A DNA stretch of 64,000 nucleotides, from positions 372,001 to 436,000 of the forward strand of contig NZ_WBKB01000001.1 in NCBI RefSeq assembly GCF_008831155.1, given 5' to 3'. The stretch comes from Gulosibacter chungangensis. Lineage in GTDB: Bacteria; Actinomycetota; Actinomycetes; Actinomycetales; Microbacteriaceae. Below the pieces are notes generated by a model. It was given only the letters and a program-made list of their open reading frames with translations, did not search any database and was not told where the DNA came from. Within the stretch, counting starts at the first letter, position 1; every line of letters starts with the position of its first letter. Shown piece by piece: positions 33,497 through 43,536 of this stretch. The translations under genes and the position numbers were made by a program.

Positions 33497-34357
33497 TTGA
33501 CCCGACGCACCTCCAACCGAGTCCCCCGCCGCGCAAAAGTTGCCGCGCACGCTGAACGTGCGCTGTACTCCGCAGCAGACTCTATGACTGAAATTCACCG
33601 CAGCGCCACCAGCAGCCGCACCCGGCCGCGAGCGCTTGCCCGCGTTGTTGCACCGCTCAGCCTGGTCGCACTACTGCTGACGGGATGCTCGGCCGACTTG
33701 GGCAACGACGCCGAAACCCCCGACGGCGCGCTGCCAATACTGTCGCAGTCGGTGACCGAAGCGGGCGAGGATGGAGAGACGCAGGTTGATGACTCCCTCG
33801 CAGACACCGCCCTCGAGGTGCTCGACACGATTCCGGTGGCGCCGAAGACGGAGTGGGACGGCTACTTCCAGCGGGCCGAATACTTCGGCGATGGCTGGGC
33901 CGACCTTGACGGCGATCGCTGCAATACCCGACAGGAAATGCTCGCCGAACAGCTTGAAGAAGTCGAGCTCAACCGCGACGGCTGCCGAGTCGACTCGGGT
34001 GTGCTGCACGACCCGTATACGGGCGAAACTGTGGAGTTCATCCGCGGCCAGGGCACAAGCGATGACGTACAGATCGACCACGTGGTCGCGCTCTACAACG
34101 CCTGGCGCACCGGAGCGCAAGACCTCACACAGGAAGAACGTCTCCAGCTCGCAAACGATCCGCTCAACCTCCAGCCGACGGTCGACTGGGCGAACGATGA
34201 GAAGGAATCGAGCGATGCATCCCAGTGGCTGCCGCCGGACGAGTCCTATCACTGCACCTACGTCGCCCGGCAGATCGTAGTGAAAGCAAACTACGGGCTG
34301 TGGGTGACCGAGGCCGAAGACGAGGCCATGCGCGAGGTACTCGCCGACTGCAACTAG
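33497..34357 (+). CDS. Secreted HNH/DUF1524-type nuclease lipoprotein
   Basis: A predicted exported lipoprotein. The lipobox LLLTGC follows the hydrophobic segment VVAPLSLVALLLTG. The mature domain matches the secreted GmrSD-C-like HNH family. WDGYFQRAEYFGDGW and DGDRCNTRQEM come first, then IDHVVALYNAWRTG with the DH catalytic pair, NDPLNLQPT, and NDEKESSDASQWLPP. It ends with a Cys-containing CTYVARQIVVKANYGL. Extracellular DNA degradation for nutrient scavenging is the usual suggestion. The TTG at 33497 has GGGAG upstream and a TACCCT box at 33454-33459; an ATG at 33584 is an alternative giving a shorter signal region. Confidence 0.85.
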   Translation: MTRRTSNRVPRRAKVAAHAERALYSAADSMTEIHRSATSSRTRPRALARVVAPLSLVALLLTGCSADLGNDAETPDGALPILSQSVTEAGEDGETQVDDSLADTALEVLDTIPVAPKTEWDGYFQRAEYFGDGWADLDGDRCNTRQEMLAEQLEEVELNRDGCRVDSGVLHDPYTGETVEFIRGQGTSDDVQIDHVVALYNAWRTGAQDLTQEERLQLANDPLNLQPTVDWANDEKESSDASQWLPPDESYHCTYVARQIVVKANYGLWVTEAEDEAMREVLADCN

Positions 34358-34436
34358 GCATCCGCGCGCACTCGATGTGCAGATTGCGCCGAGATCAGGC
34401 CTTTAGGCTGGGGCGCACGCAACCGGAGGGAATGCC

Positions 34437-36485
34437 GTGCATCACCAGCTCACTCGCCGACCGACATCGATCCCCGCGCTGCTCTTCGCGCTCGTACTAG
34501 GCGTGCTCGTTTTGGCAGGATTATTTGCGGCCGGGCCCGCCACGCACGCACTCGCAGCAACGGGGGCGGCAGCAGGCTCTGCGGCTAGCTCGGCAGCCTC
34601 GACAGTCAGCCCGGCCGCAGAGACAATTGCACTCCCTGCCACCGAAACCGCAGCAAATTCTGCCCCCGGCGTGAAGCAACTCGCCGCGGGTTCGGTCGAT
34701 GACTTTGAGTTCCTGAGCTGGGATTCCGAATGGCAGGTGGGCATTGAGACCACTCCCGGTGGCAAGGACCGCTCCTACGCTGAAGTGACCGAAACGATCG
34801 TCCCGGTCTTCCCCGAGCAGGACCAGAACCGCGGCATCATCCGCACGGTGCCGCTGGCGATCGGTGATGGCCGGATGGAAGCCTCCGACGTTGATGTTCG
34901 CGATGAAGACGGCAACGAGGTGGAGTTCGACAGCGACGTATCCGGTGGCGAACTGGTCGTCGAAATCGGTGATGACGAATACGTACACGGCGAACAGACC
35001 TATGTGCTGACCTACACGCTGCACGATGTTATTGCTGACCTGGGGAATCCCGAGGTGCAAGAGTTCTATGCCAATCTGCTGCCGACGACCCGCGCCCAAC
35101 CCATCGGAACGTTTTCCGCCCGGGTCACCCTGGCGCCAGAGCTGGCAGAAAAGACCGTGGGCGAAGCATCCTGCTACCTCGGTGACGTCGGCGCGACCGA
35201 ACCCTGCGAGGTGACCATCGATGGTTTGACCTATGACTTGAACCCCGGCGCGATGCCGCCGGATGAGACCGTGACGATCAATATTGGTTTTGAGCCGGGC
35301 ACTGTTCCGCAGCTGTCGCTACTCGATCGGATCGGTTGGTTCCCGCTCGTGGTGGCGTTCGTGCCACCGGTTGGACTGGTGGTGAGCCTTGTGTTCTTGG
35401 TGCTGCAGTGGCGCAAGTCGCGGCATACCCGCGGCGGTGTTGTGGTCTCGCAGTACGAGCCGCGGGCGGATCTGCCGCCGCAGCTCGCCGCCCAGGTGAT
35501 TCCGTCCCTGTCGCTGCAGGCCTTCCCCGCGAGCATCCTTCATGCTGCGGTGAAGGGTGCCCTAAGAATCGAAGAGTCGGTGGATGCGCCCGAGCAGCCG
35601 GTCGCAGGAACCACCGCGAAGCTTCGGGCCCCACAGCTTCGGCGGCTTTCGGGCGGAGCCAGCCTGCATCCGGTCGAGCGACAGTTTGTCGACGAGGTGT
35701 TATTTGCGGATGCGGGCTATGGTTCGAGCGCGGATGCTGGTCAAGGCTCAGTTACTGATGCGGATTCGATCGGTGAACCCGTACCGCTGGCTGGCAATGC
35801 GGCAATCGGCGAGGCCTATACCGAGTTCGGTAAGGACGTGCAGAATGCTGCTGCGGATGCCGGTTTCTTGGCAAAGTCGCCCGTCGCGACGGCGTGGAAG
35901 AACCGGACAATCTGGGTCACCATAGTCAGTCTGGTCGTCGCGATTGCGGCATTCATCATCCTCGTGATCGTCAACGGTGGTGGCCTGATGGCGCTGACAG
36001 CCGGGTTGTTCTTCGCGTTTGTGGCGGTGCTGGTGATCAGTGCGCTGCTGCCCACGAAACTGCGCACCGCCGAGGGCGCCGCAGCCTATGACCATCTGCG
36101 GGGCCTGCGTGACTACATCAAGCTGTCCGAAGCGGATCGCATCCGCGCGCTGCAATCGACCGACACCGCCGAACGCATCGACGGTCCAACCGGCGAAGCG
36201 CGCATCATTGAGGTCTATGAGCAGCTGCTGCCCTATGCGGTCTTGTTCGGGCTCGATCGCAAGTGGGCAAAGGAACTGCAGGCGCACTACGAAGCCGCCG
36301 ACAGCACACCCTTCTGGCTCTATGGCTACCAGCCGGTGATGTTCGGTGCCGCGATGACGCACGTCAAGCAATCGGCCCACGCCGCGATGCCCGCCAGCTC
36401 GGGCGGCGGTGCCTCTTCGAGCGGTTTCGCCGGCGGTGGCTTCGCCGGTGGTGGCGCCGGCGGCGGTTCGGTAGGTGGGCGTTAG
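34437..36485 (+). CDS. DUF2207-domain membrane protein (paralogue A)
   Basis: A 682-aa envelope protein: N-terminal signal/anchor helix, Ala/Ser-rich linker, extracellular DUF2207 domain (FEFLSWDSEWQVGIET through NIGFEPGTVPQL), and one helix near residue 300. A cytoplasmic part with two further helices near residues 495-545 follows, ending in a Gly/Ser-rich tail (GGGSVGGR). The signature FPEQDQNRGIIR is shared with paralogue B at 49042-51018 (FPQEDQNRGLVR), as are the tail and overall layout. Function unknown. The GTG start has GGAGGG 6 nt upstream and TAGGCT at 34404-34409 fits a -10 box. Confidence 0.88.
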   Translation: MHHQLTRRPTSIPALLFALVLGVLVLAGLFAAGPATHALAATGAAAGSAASSAASTVSPAAETIALPATETAANSAPGVKQLAAGSVDDFEFLSWDSEWQVGIETTPGGKDRSYAEVTETIVPVFPEQDQNRGIIRTVPLAIGDGRMEASDVDVRDEDGNEVEFDSDVSGGELVVEIGDDEYVHGEQTYVLTYTLHDVIADLGNPEVQEFYANLLPTTRAQPIGTFSARVTLAPELAEKTVGEASCYLGDVGATEPCEVTIDGLTYDLNPGAMPPDETVTINIGFEPGTVPQLSLLDRIGWFPLVVAFVPPVGLVVSLVFLVLQWRKSRHTRGGVVVSQYEPRADLPPQLAAQVIPSLSLQAFPASILHAAVKGALRIEESVDAPEQPVAGTTAKLRAPQLRRLSGGASLHPVERQFVDEVLFADAGYGSSADAGQGSVTDADSIGEPVPLAGNAAIGEAYTEFGKDVQNAAADAGFLAKSPVATAWKNRTIWVTIVSLVVAIAAFIILVIVNGGGLMALTAGLFFAFVAVLVISALLPTKLRTAEGAAAYDHLRGLRDYIKLSEADRIRALQSTDTAERIDGPTGEARIIEVYEQLLPYAVLFGLDRKWAKELQAHYEAADSTPFWLYGYQPVMFGAAMTHVKQSAHAAMPASSGGGASSSGFAGGGFAGGGAGGGSVGGR

Positions 36486-36500
36486 GCCTTAATACCCGCA

Positions 36501-36519
36501 TGCTGCTCATTTCGCAGCA
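36501..36519 (+). terminator. Weak hairpin after DUF2207 paralogue A
   Basis: TGCTGC (36501-36506) and GCAGCA (36514-36519) form a 6 bp stem with a 7 nt loop, followed by ATTAATCTTT. It lies 15 nt after the stop codon and is a plausible but weak terminator. The rest of 36520-36660 should hold the promoter of the ABC operon; no convincing operator was seen. Confidence 0.4.
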
Positions 36520-36660
36520 CATTAATCTTTGTGACGTCGTGAAGCGACATCCACAGTCATGGAAGGATGCACGATGTAGCGCCAAGTAATCCTCGCTGTT
36601 CACCGTCTGTTTTGGTTTTTACGGTTGACCCACTCAACCCACACGACAGAAGGACCGAGG

Positions 36661-38331
36661 ATGTCCCGAACACCACCCGCGCCAACCAGGCGGACACTGA
36701 CACAGCGGATTCTCCATCCCGCGACCGCATTTGCCGCGCTCGCGACCATGTCGATGACCGCCTGTGCCGGCACCGGTGCGGTCGCATCCGGCACCGGTGA
36801 GCGCGTCGAAGACGGCACCATTGTGTATGCCCACCAGCAAGAGCCCGACTGCATTTTTGGTGGCTGGATCGAGCAGTCCTATATCTCCTACAACGTGCTC
36901 GACAGTCTCTTTGCGCTGGACGAGAACGGCGAGGCAGTCCCTTGGCTCGCGAGCGGTTGGAAGCTTTCGGAGGACCGGCTCACCTACACAATCACCGTCG
37001 AGCCAGGCAACGAGTTCACCGACGGCACCCCTGTGGATGCCGAGGCCATTGCCTACAACTTCAACTACTGGGCCGAGGGCGGCAACAGCACCGCACTCGC
37101 GTGGCTCGGTGGATATTACGAATCCACCGAGGTCATTGATGAGCACACACTCGCCGTCCATCTCTCCCAGCCGTATCTGAAATTCATCGAGAACCTCACG
37201 CAGGGGTACTTTGGTATTCAATCGCCACAGGCACTTGAGACTCGCACCGAGGAAGAGAACTGCGAGGCACCGATCGGTTCGGGCGCATTCGTGGTCGACG
37301 AGTGGAATCGCGGCGAGAACCTCGTCCTTGTGCGCAATGAAAACTACACCTCAGCGCCAGCGAATGCTGACCATGACGGTCCCGCTTACGTCGAGAAAAT
37401 CGACTGGCGGTTCGTCCCCGAGGGCGTCACTCGGGTAGCCGCCTTACGTTCTGGTGAGGTGGATGCGATCTACGACATTCCCGCAATCGAATGGTCGGGC
37501 TTGGAAGACTCCGGCTACGAGCTCCAAAAGTACGTCACGGGTGGTCGCCCGCAGCAGATTTCGCTCACGACAACTCAGGGCCCGTTCGTGGACGAAAACG
37601 TTCGCAAGGCCTTCATCTACTCGCTCGACCGGCAGAGCGCAGTCGAAACTATCGGCCAGGGCGTGATCCCGTACGAGGGTAACGGCGGTGTGAGCCAGTC
37701 GACTCCCGGCTACAGCCAGGATGCGGCTGACTACTACAGTTACGACCCGGTCGAGGCGATCAAGCTGCTCGAAGCATCCGGCTGGTCTACGGTGAACGCG
37801 GATGGCTACCGCGAAAAGGACGGCGAGCTCCTCGAGATCGACATTCCTTACGGTGCCGGCTCAATCATTAATGCCGATGGTGCATCGATTCTGCAGGCGC
37901 TGCAGGAACAGGCGAAGGCCACCGGCTTCAAGGTCAATCTGATTCCGGTGCCGCAGGGCGAGTTTTTCGCGGGTGCCTACTCCACCGCCGAAGAACGGGA
38001 TGCCTACCCCGGCTACTGGACCGCGATCAACGGCGGCATTCTCTACATCAACTGGCGGCAGCACACCGAGGCATGGCCGAATTACGCGAACTCCGCGTTC
38101 TACAACAGCGAGGAGCTCGAGAACCTCATTCTCGCGGGCAACTCGGCGCCCGACCAGGAAACCCAGGATGCGTATTACGCCCAGGCCCAGGAATACATCG
38201 CCGAGCATGCGCTGTCCTTCGGCATCTACGACAGGCTGAGCACCCTCGGTGTCAACCCGCGACTGCAGGGAGTGAAGCAGGAGCACGCACAGGGAGGACC
38301 GACGTTCCATGACGCCTACTTCGTCGAATAA
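36661..38331 (+). CDS. ABC transporter substrate-binding lipoprotein (family 5, peptide/nickel type)
   Basis: A 556-aa extracellular solute-binding protein. The signal peptide ends MSMTAC with the acylated Cys near residue 36. DGTIVYAHQQEPDCIFGGWIEQ follows, then WKLSEDRLTYTITVEPGNEFTDGTPVDA, the family-5 core. It opens a five-gene operon ending in a flavin monooxygenase; comparable binding-protein/LLM-monooxygenase neighbourhoods are known in Klebsiella and actinobacteria. The ligand is probably an organosulfur or similar small molecule rather than a peptide (inference). The ATG at 36661 has GAAGGA upstream, better than the one 36 nt earlier. Confidence 0.9.
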   Translation: MSRTPPAPTRRTLTQRILHPATAFAALATMSMTACAGTGAVASGTGERVEDGTIVYAHQQEPDCIFGGWIEQSYISYNVLDSLFALDENGEAVPWLASGWKLSEDRLTYTITVEPGNEFTDGTPVDAEAIAYNFNYWAEGGNSTALAWLGGYYESTEVIDEHTLAVHLSQPYLKFIENLTQGYFGIQSPQALETRTEEENCEAPIGSGAFVVDEWNRGENLVLVRNENYTSAPANADHDGPAYVEKIDWRFVPEGVTRVAALRSGEVDAIYDIPAIEWSGLEDSGYELQKYVTGGRPQQISLTTTQGPFVDENVRKAFIYSLDRQSAVETIGQGVIPYEGNGGVSQSTPGYSQDAADYYSYDPVEAIKLLEASGWSTVNADGYREKDGELLEIDIPYGAGSIINADGASILQALQEQAKATGFKVNLIPVPQGEFFAGAYSTAEERDAYPGYWTAINGGILYINWRQHTEAWPNYANSAFYNSEELENLILAGNSAPDQETQDAYYAQAQEYIAEHALSFGIYDRLSTLGVNPRLQGVKQEHAQGGPTFHDAYFVE

Positions 38332-39370
38332 GTCAGTCGTGACGGCACCGGTCGAGCAGCCGCAGGCTGTCGCGGAGGATGCTCAGGTCATCGAATCGAC
38401 ACAGCGGGCGACCCGCGCTGCCCGTCGCCGCATCCTCACCCGTCGACTCCTCGGTTCGCTCGGTGGCGCGGTCATCGTGCTCTGGGGCTCCGCATCCCTC
38501 GCGTTTCTCGCGCAGCTCGCGCTGCCGGGAGACCGAGCGACCGCGATCTTGAATATCCGTTCCGGTCAGGTGCAGGCGCGCACTCCCGAAGAACTCGCGC
38601 CGATCAATGAGCAGTTCGGGCTCCAAAACCCCATTGTTGTGCAGTATTTCGATTATCTTGCCGGGCTTCTGCGCGGCGAGCTGGGCACGTCCTATCTGCA
38701 ATTCAAACCGGTCTGGGACGTGATTGGCGAACAGCTGGGTGCGACCCTCGCGCTTACGGTGACTGCAATCCTGCTGTCTTGGCTACTGATGATCGTCTGG
38801 GTCACGCTGACCGCGGGCCGCAGCCCGCGGCTGCGCGAGTTTGGTTCGGCGATCGACACGCTCACCGCGGGCCTGCCGCAGTACTGGCTCGGCATTCTGC
38901 TGCTGCTCGTCTTTGCCTTCCAACTCGGCTGGTTCCCGGTGATGGGCGGTTCGGGGGTGGATGCGCTGCTGCTGCCGGCACTCACCCTCGCGATCCCGCT
39001 GGCGGGGTTCATGGGCCAGGCAGTGCGCACCGAGTTTGAGCGGACGCTCGAACAGCCCTTCGTGTTGAGCGCGCGGATGCGCGGCATGAGCGATCTGCAG
39101 ATCCGGCTGTCACACGTGCTCCGACACGCATCGCTGCCCGCGATCACCCTCACCGGCTGGGCGCTGGGCGCCACTATCTCCGGCGCGGTCATCGTGGAAT
39201 CGGTGTTCTCCCGTCCCGGAATTGGCAAGACCCTCATCGACGCGGTGGGGTCGCGCGACCTGCCGGTGGTGACCGGGGTGGTGGTGCTTGTGGCCGCAAT
39301 CTACGTGCTCGCCAATCTCCTGGTGGACCTGCTCTACGCACTTATCGACCCGAGGTTGAAGACATCATGA
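38309..39370 (+). CDS. ABC transporter permease (DppB-like)
   Basis: A 353-aa inner-membrane permease. After about 45 polar residues it has the first helix (LLGSLGGAVIVLWGSASLAFLAQLALPGD), the DppB-type periplasmic loop (QFGLQNPIVVQYFDYLAGLLRGELGTSY) and further helices. The EAA-like cytoplasmic loop VLSARMRGMSDLQIRLSHVLRHASLPAI contacts the ATPase. It overlaps the binding-protein gene by 23 bp, with GGGAGGA 10 nt before its ATG, and overlaps the next permease by 4 bp (ATGA), so expression is translationally coupled. Confidence 0.92.
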   Translation: MTPTSSNKSVVTAPVEQPQAVAEDAQVIESTQRATRAARRRILTRRLLGSLGGAVIVLWGSASLAFLAQLALPGDRATAILNIRSGQVQARTPEELAPINEQFGLQNPIVVQYFDYLAGLLRGELGTSYLQFKPVWDVIGEQLGATLALTVTAILLSWLLMIVWVTLTAGRSPRLREFGSAIDTLTAGLPQYWLGILLLLVFAFQLGWFPVMGGSGVDALLLPALTLAIPLAGFMGQAVRTEFERTLEQPFVLSARMRGMSDLQIRLSHVLRHASLPAITLTGWALGATISGAVIVESVFSRPGIGKTLIDAVGSRDLPVVTGVVVLVAAIYVLANLLVDLLYALIDPRLKTS

Positions 39371-40269
39371 CCACTCCCGACACATCCACTCGCCCTGCAT
39401 CCGATCTGCCTGAAGCAAGCCCCGCCGCAGCAACTCCGCAGCGGGCCAGGTGGCAGACAACGCTCCGTCAGGTGCGTTGGAGCCCGGTCGCAGCCAGCCT
39501 CGCACTGTTGTTCTTTGCCACGGCACTGCTGATCCCATCGCTCTTAGCCACCTATAGCCCCACCGAAGTCGACTTCGCGAGGGCACTGCAGACGCCGTCC
39601 TGGCATCACTGGTTCGGCACGGATGAATCCGGCCGGGATCTCTACAGCCGCGTGATCTACGGGACGCGCGAGTCACTACTGATCGGGGTCGGGGCCGCGG
39701 GTCTCGCTCTCGCCCTCGCGGTGCCGCTCGGCGCGGTCGCCGCACTCAGCGGCCGATTCCTGGCCGCCACCATCGACCGCCTCATTGAGACGATCTTCGC
39801 CTTCCCTCTACTGCTGCTAGCGCTGCTCGTCGTGGCGATTCTCGGCCCGAGCGCCCTCACCGGCGTCATCGCAATCGGTCTCAGCACCGCTCCTGGATAT
39901 GCCCGGATGGTGCGCGGGCAGATCCTCGCCGCCAAGCATGCCGGTTATGTCGAAGCAGCCCTCGCCCTCGGGCACAGCCGCTGGCAGATCATCCGCCAGC
40001 ACATTCTGCCGAATGCCATGCGACCGCTGGTTGCCATTTTCACGATGGCCATCGGCCAGTCCATCGTCTGGGCCTCGGGGCTCGCTTTCCTCGGATTGGG
40101 CGTCGCCCCTCCCTCACCGGAGTGGGGTGCGTTGCTGGATGCTGGCCGCAGCTATGTCTTCCAGGCTCCTTGGCTGACCTTCATTCCGGGTCTCGTCATC
40201 CTCGTGCTCGCGCTGTCCGCCACGGTCCTCGGCAAGCACATTCAAACTCATCTCGAATCGGGAGACTGA
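39367..40269 (+). CDS. ABC transporter permease (DppC-like)
   Basis: A 300-aa inner-membrane permease with six predicted helices. DppC features are the N-terminal FARALQTPSWHHWFGTDESGRDLYSRVIYG and the EAA loop YVEAALALGHSRWQIIRQHILPNAMRPLV. Near the C-terminus are FLGLGVAPPSPEWG and LSATVLGKHIQTHL. The 4 bp start/stop overlap with the upstream permease and the 3 bp gap to the ATPase gene mark one operon. It pairs with the DppB-like subunit to form the channel. Confidence 0.93.
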   Translation: MTTPDTSTRPASDLPEASPAAATPQRARWQTTLRQVRWSPVAASLALLFFATALLIPSLLATYSPTEVDFARALQTPSWHHWFGTDESGRDLYSRVIYGTRESLLIGVGAAGLALALAVPLGAVAALSGRFLAATIDRLIETIFAFPLLLLALLVVAILGPSALTGVIAIGLSTAPGYARMVRGQILAAKHAGYVEAALALGHSRWQIIRQHILPNAMRPLVAIFTMAIGQSIVWASGLAFLGLGVAPPSPEWGALLDAGRSYVFQAPWLTFIPGLVILVLALSATVLGKHIQTHLESGD

Positions 40270-40272
40270 CCA

Positions 40273-42144
40273 ATGACCGCAACTGAAATTTCTACCGTGC
40301 CGGTCGGAGAACCATCGGTGACGGAAGCATCGAGAACCGAAACGCGATTCCACTCCGGGGAGGGGAACTCGGGTACCGGCGCCCCGCGACTTCGCGTGGA
40401 GCACCTCAACGTCGGTTTCGCCACTCGCGAGGGCGTACGTCCTGTGGTTCGCGACCTGTCCTTCAACTTGCACGCCGGAAAGTGCGTTGCCATCGTGGGT
40501 GAGTCCGGCTCCGGGAAAAGCGTCACCGTCCGCACCCTCGTGGGTCTCACCGGCAACGGCGCGATAGTCACCGCGGACCATCTCCAACTCGGCGACGTCA
40601 ACCTGCTCACGCAGTCTGCCGCATCCTGGCGTCGGCTGCGCGGCCGTCGTATTGGATTCATCCAGCAGGATGCATTGGTTTCGCTCGATCCGCTCCGTCA
40701 CGTCGGTCGCGAGATCGAAGAACCGCTCCGGCTGCACGGCTGGCGCGACCGAGCATCCCGCAGGCAAAAGGCGATCGATCTGCTTGCCAGCGTGGAGGTG
40801 CCCAACCCCGAGCTGCGTGCCCGCCAGCGGTCCGGAGAGCTCTCGGGAGGTCTCAGACAGCGCGCGCTAATCGCTTCGGCGGTGGCATTGGACCCCGAGA
40901 TCGTGATTGCGGATGAGCCAACCACGGCGCTCGATGTGACCGTGCAGGCCCAGGTGCTTGCCCTGCTCGCCGATATGAAGCGCCGCGGTTCTTCGCTCGT
41001 GCTCATTAGCCACGATCTCTCCGTGGTCGCGAACCTCGCCGACGAAATTTTGGTGCTGCGCGGTGGTGAAGTGGTTGAACAGGGTCCGGCCACCGAAGTA
41101 CTAGAACGACCCCAGCATCCCTACACTCGTCGCCTCATTGATGCCGTCCCGGGCGGCCACACGCGTGGCGAACGACTCGCACCGCAGGATGAGTCCGCAC
41201 CGAAACTCGCGCTGAAGACGTCCCCACGAGGCGTTTCCCTTGCGAGTTCCGAGCAGGGCAGCGCTGGCGACCACGCTGGCGATCACCCTGAGGTCGTCCT
41301 GCACGCTGATCGGTTGCGGAAAACCTTCACGGCCGCAGATGGAACACCGACGATCGCGGTCAACGATGTCTCGTTCACCGTTCGCCGCGGTGAGACGCTC
41401 GGCATCGTTGGCGAATCCGGATCGGGGAAAAGCACCACCGCACGTATCGCCTTGGCGCTTGAAACTGCCGACTCCGGCGACGTCGAACTCCTCGGCGAAC
41501 CCTGGCTGCGCATCCCGGAGAAGCGGCGACGTCGCCTCCGCAACCGAATTTCGGTGGTCTATCAGGACCCGTTGAGCTCTTTCGACCCGCGCTGGAACAC
41601 CGAACGCATCCTGCTCGACGCGATTCCGCGCGCGGACTGGCCGAGCCTTGCCGAGCGAAAAACTCGCGCCCGGGAATTGCTGCGACAGGTGGCACTGCCC
41701 GAGGAAGTCGTGCAGCGTTCTCCGCTGCGGCTTTCGGGGGGACAACGGCAACGCATCGCGATTGCCCGAGCGCTCGCGCCCTCCCCCGATCTGATCGTGC
41801 TCGATGAGGCGGTGTCTGCGCTGGATGTGTCGGTGCAAGCCCAAATCCTTGACCTGCTGGTCGATCTGCAGCGCGAATACGGCCTCAGCTACCTGTTCAT
41901 CTCGCACGATCTCGGGGTGATCCACCACATGAGTGACCGGACCCTCGTGATGAAGCACGGACACGTGGTCGAAGCCGGTGATTCCGAACAGATCTTCACC
42001 GCCCCGCAGCATCCATATACCCAAGAGCTGGTGGCTTCGCTCGCCACGCTCGAAGTCAATACTGCCAAGACGCCAACTCACAACGAAGTACCCAACAGCG
42101 AAGTAGTCAACAACACCGCATCGACCGAAGGAGTCTCCGAATGA
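40273..42144 (+). CDS. Fused double ATP-binding protein of the ABC transporter (DppD-DppF type)
   Basis: A 623-aa ATPase with two complete nucleotide-binding domains in one chain. Domain 1 (about residues 35-290) has Walker A GESGSGKSVT, signature LSGGLRQR and Walker B VIADEPTTALD. Domain 2 (about 335-600) has Walker A GESGSGKSTT, signature LSGGQRQR and Walker B IVLDEAVSALD. Both have the HPYTRRL / HPYTQEL C-terminal segment of oligopeptide transporters. It replaces the separate DppD and DppF subunits and energises the two permeases just upstream. It overlaps the monooxygenase gene by 4 bp. Confidence 0.94.
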   Translation: MTATEISTVPVGEPSVTEASRTETRFHSGEGNSGTGAPRLRVEHLNVGFATREGVRPVVRDLSFNLHAGKCVAIVGESGSGKSVTVRTLVGLTGNGAIVTADHLQLGDVNLLTQSAASWRRLRGRRIGFIQQDALVSLDPLRHVGREIEEPLRLHGWRDRASRRQKAIDLLASVEVPNPELRARQRSGELSGGLRQRALIASAVALDPEIVIADEPTTALDVTVQAQVLALLADMKRRGSSLVLISHDLSVVANLADEILVLRGGEVVEQGPATEVLERPQHPYTRRLIDAVPGGHTRGERLAPQDESAPKLALKTSPRGVSLASSEQGSAGDHAGDHPEVVLHADRLRKTFTAADGTPTIAVNDVSFTVRRGETLGIVGESGSGKSTTARIALALETADSGDVELLGEPWLRIPEKRRRRLRNRISVVYQDPLSSFDPRWNTERILLDAIPRADWPSLAERKTRARELLRQVALPEEVVQRSPLRLSGGQRQRIAIARALAPSPDLIVLDEAVSALDVSVQAQILDLLVDLQREYGLSYLFISHDLGVIHHMSDRTLVMKHGHVVEAGDSEQIFTAPQHPYTQELVASLATLEVNTAKTPTHNEVPNSEVVNNTASTEGVSE

Positions 42145-43517
42145 ATCAGCCACTGCACTTCAACGCGTTCGTCATGAACACAAACTCCCACATCCAGCAC
42201 GGTCAATGGCGCCGCCCAGACGCCGAACAGGTGAACTTTGAGGACGTCGACATTTGGATAAACCTCGCTAAGCTCCTCGAGGAAGCGAAATTCGACTCGC
42301 TGTTCTTCGCCGATGTCACCGGCCACTACGGTGACGCCGATGCCGACTATGAGGTCTACACCAGGCACGGCCTGCAGATTCCGAGTAACGACCCCACGGT
42401 GTTGCTCGGCGCGCTCGCGGTTGTGACCGAGAATATTGGCCTCGCTCTCACCTCGAATGTGGTGCAAAACCATCCCTATAACTTCGCTCGACAGATCTCG
42501 ACACTCGACCACATCTCCCGCGGCCGAATCGCGTGGAATATCGTCACCGGCCTGCAGGACAACGGCGCTCGAAACTTTGGGCTGCCGCAGCTGACCGATC
42601 ACACGGAGCGATACCGCTGGGCCGAGGAATACGTCGACGTCGTCTACAAGCTCTGGGAGGGATCGTGGGATGAGGGTGCATTGCTGAAAGACAAGGAACG
42701 CGGCATCTACGCGGATGTGTCGAAGATCCACAAGATCTATCACGAAAGTGAGCGCTACCGCGTTGAGGGCCCGCACCTTCCCTCACCTTCGCCGCAGCGC
42801 ACGCCGCTGCTGTTCCAGGCGGGTTCTTCTACCTCGGGTCGCCAATTTGCGGCACGCAATGCGGAAGCCACCTTCATCATTTCGCCGTCACCGGAAATCG
42901 CGAAACTGCAGATCGACCAGACGCGTCAGCTTGCGGTGGCCGAAGGCCGGCTGCCTGGCGACATCAAGTTCTTCCAGGGGCTGAGCTTCGTCATCGGGGA
43001 TACCGAGGTTGAAGCGAATGAGAAAGCCAACGAATACGAGCGCTGGTCGAGCAGCGAGGGATTCCTCGCACACAACACCCTGGTCGATCGGGACGGCCGC
43101 GTCTACCCCGCCGACACCCCACTTAAGGACATCGAGACGAACACCGCGCGCGGCTTCCTCGAATGGACTAGCAAGTCGATTACGGACCGGGAACCTGTAG
43201 TCGGCGACATCGCCCACCGACTCGTGCAGAACAACCGCGTGGTCGGAACCCCCGAGCAGATCGCGGACCAGCTCGAAGTATGGCAGGCTGCGGGCGTCGA
43301 CGGGATCAACGTCATCAACTGGGTGATTCCGGGATCATTCGAAGAGTTTGCCGACAAGGTGCTTCCCGTGTTGCGCGAGCGGGGCCTCGCGCAATCCGAG
43401 TACGCTCCGGGCCCGCTGCGCGAAAAGCTCTTCGGTCAGCCACGCCTCAACGAACGTCACCCCGCAACAAAGTACCGCGGTGCCTTTGCGCCTCAGACGA
43501 TAGGCCAGCCGGCGTAG
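42141..43517 (+). CDS. FMNH2-dependent LLM-class monooxygenase (NtaA/SnaA/DszA family)
   Basis: A 458-aa luciferase-like flavin monooxygenase. Family segments are LHFNAFVMNTNSHIQHGQWRRPDA, LLEEAKFDSLFFAD, and HISRGRIAWNIVTGLQDNGARNFG, which is close to the DszA/NtaA segment. LFQAGSSTSGRQFAARNAEATF, VGTPEQIADQL and WVIPGSFEEFADKVLPVL follow. Related enzymes oxidise dibenzothiophene sulfone, dimethylsulfone or nitrilotriacetate using reduced flavin from a separate reductase, which is not encoded here. GAAGGAG precedes the ATG, inside the end of the ATPase gene. The operon with a transporter and the nearby DszC-like genes suggest sulfur scavenging; the substrate is unknown. Confidence 0.92.
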   Translation: MNQPLHFNAFVMNTNSHIQHGQWRRPDAEQVNFEDVDIWINLAKLLEEAKFDSLFFADVTGHYGDADADYEVYTRHGLQIPSNDPTVLLGALAVVTENIGLALTSNVVQNHPYNFARQISTLDHISRGRIAWNIVTGLQDNGARNFGLPQLTDHTERYRWAEEYVDVVYKLWEGSWDEGALLKDKERGIYADVSKIHKIYHESERYRVEGPHLPSPSPQRTPLLFQAGSSTSGRQFAARNAEATFIISPSPEIAKLQIDQTRQLAVAEGRLPGDIKFFQGLSFVIGDTEVEANEKANEYERWSSSEGFLAHNTLVDRDGRVYPADTPLKDIETNTARGFLEWTSKSITDREPVVGDIAHRLVQNNRVVGTPEQIADQLEVWQAAGVDGINVINWVIPGSFEEFADKVLPVLRERGLAQSEYAPGPLREKLFGQPRLNERHPATKYRGAFAPQTIGQPA

Positions 43518-43536
43518 GCCTTTCAACGAGCAAGTG